From positions 47,285,627 to 47,349,626 of the forward strand of contig NW_020312817.1 of assembly GCF_003265705.1 (NCBI RefSeq): a stretch of 64,000 nt of DNA. The letters run 5' to 3'. Made by a program: the position numbers and the translations under genes. This document shows, piece by piece, positions 22,335-34,193 of this stretch. Below the pieces are notes generated by a model. The model was not told the origin of the DNA. It was given only the letters and a program-made list of their open reading frames with translations, and made no database searches. The first letter of the stretch is position 1; each line of letters opens with the position of its first letter. The stretch is from Callorhinus ursinus (Eukaryota; Chordata; Mammalia; Carnivora; Otariidae).

Positions 22335-23560
22335 TTTTTTTTTTTATTTTACCTATTTGGTTATTTGATTGGTTATTTGATGATAGTTTTGCTGAGTATA
22401 AGTTCTAAGCTGAAGCTGTTTTCCCTCAGTATTTTAAAGAGTCAGTCCAGGGGTGCCTGGGTGGCACAGTTGGTTAAGCATCTGACTCTTGGTTTTGGCT
22501 CAGGTCCTGATCTCAGGGTCCTGGGATCAAGGCCACAGCAAGTTCTGTGCTCATCTCAGAGTCTGCTTGGGATTCTCTCTCTCCCCCTCTGCCCCTCCTG
22601 CTCATGCTCTCTCCCTCTCTTTCTCTCTCTCTAAAATAAATAAATAAATCTTTTTAAAAAATTAAAAATAAATAGTCCAGTTGACTTTTTTTAATTGGTA
22701 CTTAGTTGTTTCTCACTGATCAATGTTACTCATTGTTTTTGTATTCAGATTGACTCCCATGTGATTAGATGTGGAGCTCACTTCCTTTAGTTCATTTAGG
22801 TCTTGTGATGTCTGCACCTAATTATTCATATCTTTATTCAGTTATGAAAAAGGTAAATATGAAATAATGAAAATATGAAAAATATGAACCATCTCACTTT
22901 GCATTTATTTCTCCCTCATGTTCTCTGTCCTTCATTTCTTAAACTGCTATTGGATACATATATCATATATAATTTTACATATAATTCTTATCTCTTTAGA
23001 ACTGTGCTGCACTGTGGGTCATTTCTTCACATCTATCTTGTCATTTACTAATTCTGTCTTCAGTTCTTTAAAATATTTAAAATTTTATTTTTCAACTCAA
23101 GAAGTTCTATTATTTTAATTTTCACATTCCCCTGGCCGTTTTTGTGCTCTCATGTTTTGAGTCTTCTTTCTTGTCTTTAACAATTTTATACATATTAGTT
23201 TACATTCTTTATCTGATGTTCTGATTATCAGAAGGGAACAATGGCTGGTTGAGACCTTTACACTGGGACCCTGGCACTCACCTCTGAATTAGTCTGGGTG
23301 AAAACCATCTCCATTTTAGCTGCTGTCATCAAATTGGCCTCACCAACTTTTCCAGTGAGGAGTTCTTGACTATTTGGGGATTCCTCTCTTTTCATGTTTG
23401 TTTGATCCCATGCTGCCTTCTGCACAAATGCTGATAAACCCTGGTCTTCTGCTATTCGTGGTTTCTCACCACCTGATTATATTTTGAGGTTTGTGGGAAT
23501 ATGTTATCATTTACTTTTGTTGTAGATATATATGTGGATTTGAGGTTCTGCTCTTCTAGT
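22335..23560 (-). mobile_element. Possible old L1- or HAL1-like LINE remnant, interrupted by a Can-SINE
   Basis: TTCTTCACATCTATCTTGTC, ATTTACTAATTCTGTCTTCA, AAGAAGTTCTATTATTTTAA, TGTGCTCTCATG and TTATCTGATGTTCTGATTAT follow, in order, a common old mammalian LINE sequence that I have seen on the antisense strand. The exact family is not certain, and the part after about 23230 fits less well. Confidence 0.4.
22451..22673 (+). mobile_element. Can-SINE, plus strand
   Basis: Head GGGTGCCTGGGTGGCACAGT, B-box region TGGGATCAAGGCC, CT-rich middle and tail AAATAAATAAATAAATC. The second half, with CTGCTTGGGATTCTCTCTCT, belongs to a different Can-SINE variant from the CTTCTCCCTCTCCCACTCC type seen elsewhere. 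The target-site duplication is short: AGTCCAG at 22444-22450 and 22674-22680. Confidence 0.94.
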
Positions 23561-23689
23561 TGTCCCATCTGTTTTTAAGGGAGTACCTATGAAAATTAAA
23601 ACCTATCCCATGACTGTCTTTAGATTCCTGCTGTTTATTCTTACAAAGAGAAGCAATTTGCGGATTCTGGTGGGAAAGTGTCACGATCT

Positions 23690-24120
23690 GATTTACACTT
23701 TTAAAAGATCACTGACTGCCCTGTGGAGAATGGATTGATGGCTGACAGGATTGGAAGCAGGGAGCCCTGAAAAGAGACTTTTATATCAGTTCAGATGAGA
23801 GATAATGTGGACCTGGACCAGCAAGGCAGAGGTGGAAGGAAGGTACAGAAGGTCGTCATGATTTAGAGATAAGTGTAGGCAGAATGGGCTGATGGATTCC
23901 TTGTGGGGTTTCAGGGAAGACAGGAATCAATGACTTCTAGATTTTGGCCTGGAGCAACTGTAGGATGGTGATATTAACTAAGAGGAGAAGGTTTGAGAGC
24001 AACAGAAATACAGAATTTTGTTTTGATCTTGTTAAATTTGAGATGCCTGTTCGATATTCAAGTGTAATTGTCAAATAAGCAGATGAATGTTTGAGTCTGG
24101 AATTCCAGGCTTAGTTAAGG
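23690..24120 (+). mobile_element. Old L1M-like repeat, copy A
   Basis: CACGATCTGATTTACACTTT, AAAAGATCACTGACTGCC, TTGGAAGCAGGGAGCCC, GGGCTGATGGATTCC, GATTTTGGCCTGGAGCAACT and GTTAAATTTGAGATGCCTGT follow a long mammalian repeat that I associate with the untranslated part of old L1M/L1ME LINEs; the class assignment is from memory. The same segment occurs, more diverged, inside 33722-35345. Confidence 0.55.
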
Positions 24121-24984
24121 ACAGAGACCCATCCGATTTATCTTTTCCCTTTCTTGTCTTTGAATCCTTTCTATCTAAATTCTAGGAGAATTCCTTTAAT
24201 TAATTAATTAATTGAGTTTCCTGATATTGTGATCTGGGTTTACTGTCCCCACTATATTTTTAAATGAGCAGTCTTTCCCTCTGAATCAATTTTCCCTCAC
24301 CCAGAGTATTACTTTTTCATTACTGCATATTGTTGTAATATATAAATGCCCTCTGAATTACAGTGAGAACGCCAACTAAAAACACCATTTGGTTTTAGCC
24401 TTTTACATTGCAGGTCTATTTCTAAGAAGTATTAGCATAGAGTTCTAAAATGGGTCCCCTTTTCTCAACTGCTAAATCTATTCATATGCCCAGTGAACAA
24501 ATGTTTTCTTATTCTTACAGATGGATGGCTACTCTTCACATGGTTGGGAATTCTCTTGGAGATTGCATTGAGTTGTTTAAATCTTTCATGACCAGCAAGA
24601 TGGAAATAGTTTAGATTCAATTTGCCAATTTAAATCTTTAATTGTCTATGTACTCTCTCATATCTGTGGTATCTCTGGAGGCTAAAATGTGTCTTTTATT
24701 TTATGGTAACCCAGTTTTATTATTTTTTAAATTTGTTTTATTTAGTGATATCCTCCTTTTCCAAATATCATGACTTTTCTCTTTGAACCAACTTATGACA
24801 GTAGCTTCTACTTTTGATGTTCAACCTGCTGTCTCTTGGCCTTTAATGAAACCCATAGTGAATGAAATAATGCAGTGTCTTATCTGTGTAAATTCTTACA
24901 CCTGGTCTAATATTTGGAATTAATGTTGAGGTTAAATTTTGTTCAATACAAATGATATATTTTCCCTTGGATCTGATAGTGACC

Positions 24985-25197
24985 ATATTTTCTGTAAAGG
25001 GCTAAATAGTAAATATTTTAGGTTTTCATGCCATATGTCTGTCATAATTATTCACCTCTACCTTTATAGTGCAAAAGTAGCCACTGACCATACATAAATG
25101 AATAAGTGCAACTATGTTTCAATGCAATTTTATTTACAAAAGCAGTCAGCAGGATACATTTGTCACACCAGCCATAATTTACTGACCTCTACTATGT
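24985..25197 (+). mobile_element. hAT-Charlie-type non-autonomous transposon (MER1/MER3-like), copy 1
   Basis: TTTTCTGTAAAGGGCTAAAT, AGTAAATATTTTAGGTTTTC, GTAGCCACTGACCATACATA, TTTTATTTACAAAAGCAG and TTTACTGACCTCTAC follow the well-known element that reads TCTGTAAAGGGCCAGATAGTA..TTTATTTACAAAAACAGG..GCCGACCCCTG. No transposase is encoded. The exact MER number is uncertain. Confidence 0.8.
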
Positions 25198-25615
25198 GAT
25201 ATTACAGGAATTCCACTGGAAAGCATTTCCTACACATTGACTTTCCTGAGTCAGCCCAAGAACTCCAGATTTTCACATTATTTTTAGCCCTTCCTTCAGT
25301 CTTTTTTTAGGCACTCACAGTCTTAGAGAAAATTTCCTTGATTTGAGGCAAACAGTATTTGCCACTCACTGTATCTCAGGTTTGCATTCCTTTGACCATT
25401 TGAAAAATAACTGGATAAAATGGAAGATTTAAATATGTGCTAAGATGCCCATCTTGGAATGTGTTTCATTTGGGTCTAGTTAGGAAAGCCTATTAAATGT
25501 TTCAAACAGAGTATATGTTTACCCTGATACTGGAATTTTCAAAGAGCAGAAGACAAACTCCAAAGTAACCTGAAGTTTATAATTGCAGAAAGCAGCAATC
25601 GCCTCTGGAGCTGGT

Positions 25616-25623
25616 AAAAAAAA

Positions 25624-25660
<37 letters not shown>

Positions 25661-25712
25661 GAAAAGAAAAGAAAAGAAAAGAAAAGAAAAGAAAAGAAAA
25701 AAGAAAGAAAAG
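25616..25712 (+). repeat. A25 followed by (GAAAA)12
   Basis: A run of about 25 A (25616-25640), then twelve GAAAA units (25641-25700), then a decayed AAGAAAG border. The plus strand is pure purine for about 100 bases. The layout looks like a poly(A) tail that seeded a pentanucleotide expansion, but I do not recognise a retroposed body in the 120 bases upstream. Confidence 0.95.
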
Positions 25713-25715
25713 AAA

Positions 25716-26509
25716 CGAAACGGGAATTAACTAAAGCCAGGAGCAGCAAGATGCAGATCCATTAATACAGTGCTTTGATGTTGGAGGTGGAGGCGGGGAG
25801 AGCGAAGCTTAAGAAGTGCTCTGGCTTCTGAGGAAAGAATGGGCACTAGTACTTGGACCCTCAGGGTATGCACGACCAGAGGATGGGAGTCTGCAATGTG
25901 CCTGGTACTCTGAGAAGGCATGGAGAACCTGGGATGTGAGTGCAAAAGGAAACAGTGGGCTGGAGCTAGTTGTCTGCTGCTAGAAGAACAGTATAGTAAC
26001 TGGAAAGCGGGAAGCAAGTCCCTTTGTTCGTGCTACAGTCTCCACTTAGTTCCTGCCATTAGCATTCTCTAACAGAATGCCAGCTCACTCAGGGAAGGTG
26101 AGAAATGTAGTTTGCAGAATCACATTAAAAAGTAGATGCTAAAATAAAGATGGGCTCTGGGCTTCCAAACAATAGTAAATAGCACAAACCATATTTAGCT
26201 ATTTTTACCTTAAGGTTTTAATAGGCTAAATGTGATGTTTGTATGTGGGGTATAGTACACATGGCATATTTAGAAATATTGCTTTTGCATTCTACATTCA
26301 TAAAAAAAACCATAAATGACAATGAATAATATTATTTTGTTCATTTAAAAATTATCTTCAGATGAATGTTAAATTTAAATGAATTTCATTACATTCAAAT
26401 GGTTTGAATATTAGTCCCCAGGGTCCATAGGTTTCAGTTAATTATGATTATCAACACCAACTACTGTTTTCCAACTTTTTGACTTAAGCAGACATTTACG
26501 CGATAGCCT
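25716..26509. other. Unassigned stretch, first half GC-richer
   Basis: The part from 25740 to 26160 is clearly less AT-rich than its neighbours. It contains GAGAAATGTAGTTTGCAGAA and AGTAGATGCTAAAATAAAGA, which recall an old LTR or L1 5' region, but I cannot assign it. A 96-codon minus-strand frame at 25727-26017 has no recognisable motif. Confidence 0.35.
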
Positions 26510-27440
26510 GATTGTTCTATTACCTAACATCCATTATAAATTATTTCTAGCACACAAACAATGTGGAGAACAACATTCATGTGACCAGTATACACCTAAT
26601 AAAATAAAACATTATAAATTCTATTGGAGTGTTCTGGGCACCCCTCCCAATTGCATCCCATTCTCTTTCCTAGTAGCTAGATGGGTAGATAGATAGGTAG
26701 AGAGATAGATAAGTAGATTGAGAGATTGAGAGAGAGACAGACATGGATAAGGAGATGTATGGATATTTAAGGATGTATATATGTATCCTTAAACCATGTA
26801 CAATACTGATACACAAGTTTTAATATTCATATAAATGAAATCAGAATATATGTATTATTCTGCAAATTTTTGGCATAACGATATATTTGGGGATTTTTTG
26901 TGGGGGTTTTTTTGGTGAGATGCATTCATTTTGACATGTATAGGTCTAATGCATTTGTTTTCAGTGCTGTACAATAGTCAATCATGAAAACATCACAGTT
27001 TATTTTTCCATTCTCCTATAGAGGGACAGTGTTTTGTATATAATTATCCTGCTGTGAGAAATAATACTGTTATTATGAACATTCTTATGAATGTCTCCTT
27101 GTACAAAAGTTTCTCTAGATTATACCTAGGAGTTGATATTATTTACTAGAAAATTCCAAATTGCTCTCTAAAATGCTCTCAATTTACCACCACACCTACT
27201 CTCCATCATTTGACATCACCAAATTTTTTATACTATTGTCATCCTGATGTGAATGGTATCTCATCCTGGTTTTAATATTAATTTCTCTGTCTCTTAGTGG
27301 AGTCTAATGTTCCCCTTTTTATTGGCTCTTCCAGTTTTTCACTGTGAATTGCTGCTTCATATATTTTGCTCATTTTCCCACATATTTGTCTTTATTTTAT
27401 TGATTTGTAAGTAGTTTTGACATAGTCTAAAGACTAATCT
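26510..27440 (-). mobile_element. L1 3' part (old L1M type), minus strand
   Basis: On the plus strand the landmarks ATATAAATGAAATCAGAATA, ATTATGAACATTCTTATGAA, TGTCTCCTTGTACAAAAGTT, TCTCTAGATTATACCTAGGA, AAATTGCTCTCTAAAATG and GTGAATGGTATCTCATCCTG appear in the order of the reversed ORF2 C-terminal and 3' UTR sequence. Strongly diverged. A GATA-like tandem patch interrupts its 3' UTR part. Confidence 0.85.
26680..26740 (+). repeat. Imperfect GATA/GAGA tandem patch
   Basis: Interrupted TAGA and GAGA units (TAGATGGGTAGATAGATAGG onward). It lies within the 3' UTR part of the minus-strand L1. Confidence 0.75.
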
Positions 27441-27914
27441 GCTTCTCTGCTTAGCTTCCCTTTTCCATTCACTTATACTTCCCTGGGACTGTAGTCCCCC
27501 ATCAGGTGTTAGCATCTGATATTTTGCTTCAGGAAAAGGAGAACCTGTGCAAAGACATATATTTACATATTGTCAAATTTCTATTATTTATTTTCTGCGT
27601 ATATGTCTATCAGTGTATTTAAACAATTCGGGCTTCATTTAACCAGGCATTCTAGGTTACTATCAACTGGGGAAAATTTTAAGTGAACTTATTGACTGGC
27701 ATGTTTTTCTCCAGACCATGTGGAAATGGTAAAGTCAAATTCTTTACTGCTGAGAGTGGACTGTGATTGGGAATTTTTATGGGAGAGGTTTTTCCCCACC
27801 AGATCCTAGGCCAAAATAGGCAAATGAACTTGTAGTTTTGCCTTTGCCAGCAGGAACGATTTTTCTAGTCCACCAATTCACTTGGACGTGAGCCCTTGAG
27901 AGTCCTACTTAAAC

Positions 27915-27959
<45 letters not shown>

Positions 27960-28439
27960 CCCCCTCGATGCTGTGCAGCTTACGGTCTTGTTTCCTGTCT
28001 AGAGAACCTTTATTAAAACCCAAACTGCCAGCAAATAAGCTTTTTGCTTAACAAGATCAGCAGCCCTACATTGGCTGCTTTTGTTTTCGTATTAACTTAC
28101 TATTCTTATATCTAATGCCCTCTCCTTCTGCGCCTCCAGTAATTTACATTACTCTATTGTGAGCTCAGTCAGCTATAATGTTTAAAAGGTATATTTTTAT
28201 ATTTTACCCAGAACATCTATTTGTCCCTTGTTTCTTCTGATTATTGGGATAACAGAGCTGCTAGAAACAGAAGTCTATCCTGACATTGAATCATAGTGTT
28301 AATTTACTGTGCTAGGGTTGAACAGCCTTGAACCAAGTGGTTTTTTAAATTAATATGTATGACCTCTAATCTTAACTTCTTAAAAACAAATATGAAGAAA
28401 AATGCTTTAAAAATTAGAAGTGCAACATTTAAGAGGCAA
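27441..28439. other. Unassigned stretch around a TG array
   Basis: The part 27640-28070 has LTR-like texture (AGAACCTTTATTAAAACCCA after the array), but no TG..CA ends or target-site duplication could be fixed. No coding sequence is visible. Confidence 0.3.
27915..27957 (+). repeat. (TG)21 microsatellite with one interruption
   Basis: Six TG units, one TT interruption, then about fourteen further TG units. It is followed by a short C-run. Confidence 0.94.
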
Positions 28440-28692
28440 TAAAGTATGTTGGTGAAAATCATAAATTTTAATTTATGAGCTTGACATCTGGCTCCATCTC
28501 TTCTATAATGTTAGACCTTGGACCAGTTGCTGTTCTCCTTGACACCTTTTGCATCTATAAAATGGACTGCAAATAATGGTGTCTACTTCTTTGGATGATT
28601 GTACCGATTAAATGAATGAGTATAGGAAAAGTGTATAGAACAGTGCCTGGCATATTAAAATGCACCATGAATACTTTCTATTATTATTATTG
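28440..28692 (+). mobile_element. MIR, plus strand, nearly full length
   Basis: The element can be followed through TTGGTGAAAATCATAAATTT, TGACATCTGGCTCCATCTCT, TTAGACCTTGGACCAGTTGC, CATCTATAAAATGGACTGCA, GTACCGATTAAATGAATGAG and TATAGAACAGTGCCTGGCAT, which is the whole MIR from tRNA-like part through core to the 3' end. It ends in TATTATTATTATTG. This is the best preserved plus-strand MIR in the window. Confidence 0.88.
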
Positions 28693-30084
28693 CTTCTTAC
28701 TGTCTGTCTTCCGTGCAATTCTGAATTACTTAATCAATATGAGCAAGAAAGTGATTTTTTTTAACCTGAATTTAATTCACATGCTTTCTCCCCTTTCCAA
28801 AAATTGGTTCACATATAGTGCAACAACAATAGCATAAAAGAGTTTGTTCATTTTGGCTTTTTATTATCCATATAGGTTTTGTGAGGATAGGAATATTCAT
28901 GCAAACTGGAAATATTTAAAAGATTTAGGAACTGAGAACATTTAGAAACCATTTTAGCCTCATATATTTTACATTGGCTAATCAGTTTGTGATAAGAAAC
29001 AATATTTAAACAAGCAGAAAATCATTATATGATATACAAAGTGCTGGAAATAGACAAAGAGAATATGATATCAATTTGAAATAGAAAATGATTTGATTGT
29101 TCTCTTTAGTTGAACACATTTTTCTTGGTAAGAATTAAAGGAATTTTGTCAGGCAGAAAATTGTGTTACATATAGTATTTGCTGAAAATGAATAAATGGC
29201 ACATTGGCAATTAGTTTTACCCTAGAATACAAAGGTAGACTACTATTCTTTAGTACATAATTTGGGGTCTCAAGAGAATAAGAAATTATATAAATTCTTT
29301 AATAATTTTTAGTTTAAGTTAATCTATCTTTCACTGAATCAGGACAGACTCAAAGCCTCCAAAAATTTACCAGTAATATCCTTAAAGCAGAATAAAAGAA
29401 TGTGTTGGGTAGGAGGGTGCTTTTTCTTTCAACTTTCCAAGCAATGGTTCTTAAGCCATTGTTAGTGTGCCTTACTTGTTGGTAAAGAATGTATAAAAAT
29501 AAAAAGCTGACTATGAAAGTATTTTTATGTATCACTGAAAAAACTTTGTGATTTATTAACTGTATATAAATATATATTTAAAATAATAAAATATTAAAGA
29601 AAAGTAGTCGCATGAAATATTTCTTCATAAACTTAAGTATTAAAAATCTTAAATCTAGCTCATCTAACATACAAAAATATTTCTTTTCTAGCAATAGAGA
29701 GAAAGGCTTGCTTTTGAAATTACTAAAATCATCTCAACTTTAGCTGTATTTGGCATCCATTGCTATATTATAGGCATTGCAAAATTTTTCTCATAGAAAA
29801 GACAACAACTTCGACTTTTACAATAGATATTTTGGAATTTAAAATTTATTGGGTATGTGTGTACAAATGTGCGTGTGTATAAAATTATCACCACCATTAT
29901 TAGGTATTAAACTCCAGCCTACATTAATGGTCTGATGCTTGGCCTGTAGCTTATAATTCAAAAATATATATAACTTTAATTCTTTAATTTTATACATGCA
30001 TATGTATCTGTAGTAGAAATCTGGAGCACTTAACATATGCTCCCAACTGAGATAAGCCTTTATATTCAGTATCAAAATTATTTC
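28693..30084. other. Unassigned AT-rich stretch
   Basis: Highly AT-rich. No repeat or coding feature could be supported. Confidence 0.4.
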
Positions 30085-30230
30085 TCATGACATTATGTGG
30101 TAGGTAACTATCATTATACCTATTTGTGATTAAGCCAGCTGAGGCTTACAGAGGTTAAATACACATCTAGTAAATGGCAAATCAAAGTTAGTCAAGCTCC
30201 AGAGCATATACTCTTAACCATTACTTCCAG
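30085..30230 (-). mobile_element. MIR, minus strand
   Basis: GTGGTAGGTAACTATCATTA, TACCTATTTGTGATTAAGCC, AGCTGAGGCTTACAGAGGTT, CATCTAGTAAATGGCAAATC and CATATACTCTTAACCATTAC match the reversed core and head of MIR. The 3' part of the element (left side here) is missing. Confidence 0.8.
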
Positions 30231-33200
30231 ATATGATTGATGATGTAGACACATCATTGGTAAATTACCCAGGAAGTTAAAAAATAAATAAGTTAATTCT
30301 CCCATAAATAAAATTAGAGTAAATTCAGAAATAGAGAGTGTGATAGTAAGAATTAGGTCTGCCATGAGAGAGAATTCAGTTAAACATTATTAAACAAGAG
30401 ACGTAATTGTTTCTCATATAAAATTCTGGAGGCTACAATGGAAATTGTGTTCACAAAGTCCTTAGGACCTAGGAGAATTTTGGCTCTCCACCCTTCAGTC
30501 CTTCTTTGTCTTCAGGGTTCATAATGGTTGCTAGTAGTCTAGCCATTACAATATATATTGTAATGGGACTAACATGAGTTAGTTACAGATAGAAACTACA
30601 CCAGGTGGAGTTGTCACACAAAGAAAACTATTTGCAGCAAATAAGATCACAGGGAATAACTTCCAAAGCCATGAGTCTCCAAGCAGGGGTGAGGGGATTC
30701 TTTTTACTTATGGTTTAGGATGCATATTCAGAAGGGGAGCTCTATCATCACTTATAAAGGTGAGCATAAGGTTGCACAGGTGAACGTAGAAAACATGCTC
30801 TATGTGCATCCTATATTATGTTAATGAAACTTGTGTTCCTCAAGACTTTAACATTATAAAGAAGCAGAGGTAACTGCCTGACTAGGGTAAGGGGCTATGG
30901 ACATGTTCCCAGAACCAGTATAAACTAGAAGGGGTCTTGGGTCAGGTAAGAAATGCAGGGTCTTGCATACTTTTGAAACAGCACTGGGAGTTTTTAACCA
31001 CTGATTTATTGTCTCTGGTATGGTTAGGCTATTTCCTGGCCTGGTAGAGACTGCTGGCTTTTGTATTCCCTTTGTTCCCTTAAAAGTTTTAACTACTGAA
31101 CTTTTTGCATTTCTCTGTAATTCTGACACCTCTTAGGGATTTCTGCAAGAAGTGTGTTTGGGCAAGTAGGGCGTAGATAACAAAGAATAGCTGGGGGCCT
31201 AAAATGACTTCTCTTGTGTTGTGAAAACTATGTCTTGTCTTTCTTTTTCTGGAGACCCCTAAGTCTGCTTACAAAATTACAGCCATCAGAATGTAAAACT
31301 AGTTGGAGATGGGCAAAAGACAAAGTCATTTTTTTTTAAGTAATATTTGTTGGACATCCTCTCAGCACTCTTGTATTTATATATCATTGATGAGAGACTA
31401 GTCACATTTTTTGTTTACCAAATAAATAAATCCTTATGTCTGGTTAAAAAGTGGGACATTCTATTACTATGAAAGATAATCAGGTGCATTCAACACTCAA
31501 CACCAGAGTGGGTAAGAAGGAGCATTATAGTCATTGTTCTTTACTGAATATTCGTTAAGAAGTAAAAAGAGAATAGGAATGTATGTTGCTTGACTATCTA
31601 ATATTTGCCAGCACTGGCTTCCCATGCTGTGTGACTGATTTCATCTTATTCTGGCATGTTTTACTGGCTATCACTATTGAAATAAATGCTTGGTGAAATG
31701 TATGGTAGATTTTCTATTAGCTACAACTTTTGACTCAACTCTATGGCACATCTTAGGTTATTTTGGTGCCTATGTGGGCAAGCCCTTCAGAGTTACTTAG
31801 GATTTGGGATCTCAAGGAAGCACAAGCACTTCTCTAGACCTCTAGCAGATAGACTGTCCCACCGTCTCAGCTTGTGTAGATCCTGTGCCCCATAGGGTGA
31901 CTAATTGGGCATCTGGGGTGCTGAACCATGTCGTATCCCTACTACATTTTGTGCACTGTGAAATTTCTGCCGTGCTAACTTTCATTTTGGGGAAAATTAA
32001 AGGTCTTGGAATTTTCCAGTCTGCTCATAAAGAAAATAATGAACAAATCTGGACATATTTACTAAAAGCACATATGCGTAAATAAAGCATTTTTACATCA
32101 GTAAGATGGGTGTTTTGGAATAGTTTTAAAAAGTTATAAATTAATAAAACAATAACTTCACAGTATCAACACATCACTGAGTTATTTTTCCCTTCTTGAG
32201 GATGTATAAAGGCTTGGAATTATTTCAAATGTAAGATGTATAACAAGCTGGTCTCCTAAAACAGTAGAATATAAAAAAATAAATTAAGGTTGAAATACTG
32301 CTTGTATTGGATATATAGTATTTGTGAAAGGGCAAATGTGCAACATATTTTCAGGAATAATGAAGTTCTTATAAGAAAAGGGCAAACATGTTCAAAATAG
32401 AAAGATATTTTTCTCTGATATTAATGTCAGAACCAAAGAAGTGGGCGTAATTTTATATTTCTCCACTTTATATAGATTTTTTATATAAGTTGAGAAATAC
32501 AAATATGTGCAAGTGTGTGTGTTCACACCTGGTTTATCTTTGGCAGTCCTCAATTTAGTAAACCAATAGCAATTTTCTGCACTAACCTATGTGCTATGTA
32601 TGAATGATGCCCTTTTGCGTAGATTTCTTAAGTAAAATTGTCTTTAAGTAAAGTTATAAGTTCTTGTCAACACTAGAAGCTGTAAACATTCCCTATAAAC
32701 ATTGAGTTTTTAAATGTATTTGAAATTAATAACCTTCTATGCTAAAACTCATAAAAAATGGGGAAATAAAGCTAAATAAAAAGGTCTTTGAGTTTTGCGA
32801 TCTGGACCCCTCTAAGCATGTAGTCTAAAATTAGTCATATTGTAGGTGGTCAATAAATAAAATTATAGTAAAAAACACTCAAATTAGCAGAAGTAACTGG
32901 GAAAAACAAGAATAAACTATACCCAAAAAGGCACATCAATATTCCTGGAATGCTCTATGAAGCTTAAAGATAAGTAGAAATTAGGACAGAAAAGTCAATG
33001 AGAAAATGCCTGTAAAAGAAGAAGTCTTCTGGGCCCTACTTCTCTTTTGAAAGATAGGAAGGAGTAAATAAAAACAAAAGAAAAATACAAAACAAAGGTA
33101 AAGCATAGGTATAACTAAGGTTGTGAACCTTAAAAGTATGTAGGGATTGTAAAACATTAGTAATCCCATTAGGATGGGATTTGGATAATAGTTTTCATTT

Positions 33201-33661
33201 ATTTGATTATTTGAAAACAGAACCCAAAAGGCTGACTAAATATATCTTCATAAATTTTCTAATGGATTTAGTGGCTGTCACTACTCAAGTATTGCTTCCA
33301 GGGATGAGTATATCTGATCGGTCTAGGAAGATGTTTAGTTGACTCAGCAGTCGCCCATGGCAAGAAAGTTAAAGTTTTTCAGAGTGCAGTATTATCAGAA
33401 AATTAGGTCTAGAATATTTTTTAAAACCTATCCAGAATGCATTTCCAAACTGATAAGCTGCTACTGAAATGTAAGATTTCAGAAAAATATATAGAACCCC
33501 AAACTTCAAATTATACCTGACCTTTATTGGAAGAGTCACTTCTCTACAGTGAAACATTTGAAAGTAATGGAAGTCTAAATTCTGGTAGGAACAGCAGGTA
33601 AATGTTTGTCTCTATGTGCACACATATGGGTCTTAATTTCTCCTAAATTTGGGCAATATAC

Positions 33662-33662
<1 letters not shown>
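30231..33662. other. Unassigned stretch with a GC-richer block at 30540-31290
   Basis: The block from 30540 to 31290 stands out in composition and has the feel of an ERV- or LTR-derived sequence on the minus strand. It includes a 91-codon minus-strand frame at 30854-31129. I can fix neither ends nor a domain, so it stays unassigned. The remainder is AT-rich. Confidence 0.3.
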
Positions 33663-33708
<46 letters not shown>

Positions 33709-33718
33709 TAGATATAGA
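33663..33718 (+). repeat. (TAGA)n microsatellite
   Basis: About twelve TAGA units ending in two TATAGA variants. GATA tetranucleotide arrays like this are commonly length-polymorphic. Confidence 0.95.
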
Positions 33719-33830
33719 TTGCTATTTTAAGTGCTAGGAATGCATCAGGGAAAAAAAACAAGGACTACTGTCTTCAGGTGACTTCTCGTCAATAGGAGAG
33801 ACAGATAATAAAAAATAAACATAATTATAG

Positions 33831-33995
33831 GGGCCCTGGATGGCTCAGTTGGTTAAGCGTCTACCCTCTGATCAAGCCCCATGTCAGGCTCTCTGCTCGG
33901 CAGGGAAGCTGCTTCTCCCTCTGCCCTTTCCCCTGCTTGTGCTCTCTCTCTGTCAAATAAATAAATAAAATCTTTTTAAAAGATAAAAATAAATA
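33831..33995 (+). mobile_element. Can-SINE, plus strand, first of a head-to-tail pair
   Basis: Head GGGCCCTGGATGGCTCAGTT, then AAGCGTCTACCCTCTGATCA. About 30 bases that normally lie between the A and B boxes (GGCTCAGGTCATGATCCCAG region) are missing. The tail AAATAAATAAATAAAATC runs into an A-rich spacer and then directly into a second Can-SINE. The upstream flank AAAAAATAAACATAATTATA (33810-33829) recurs only after the second element. Confidence 0.94.
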
Positions 33996-34193
33996 GAGCA
34001 CCTGGGTGGCTCAATCGTTAAGCGTCTGCCTTCGGCTCAGGTCATGATCCCAGGGTCCTGGGATTGAGCCCTGCATCGGGCTCCCTGCTCCGCGGGAAGC
34101 CTGCTTCTCCCTCTCCCACTCCCCCTGCTTGTGTTCCCTCTCTCGCTGTGTCTCTCTCTCTGTTAAATAAATAAATAAAATCTTAAAAAAAAT
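33996..34193 (+). mobile_element. Can-SINE, plus strand, second of a head-to-tail pair
   Basis: Full-length: head GAGCACCTGGGTGGCTCAAT, B box GGGATTGAGCCC, middle CTTCTCCCTCTCCCACTCC, tail TTAAATAAATAAATAAAATC. Its 3' flank (about 34194-34214) nearly repeats the sequence just upstream of the first SINE. Either it inserted into the A-rich tail of the first copy, or both moved as a dimer. Confidence 0.96.
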
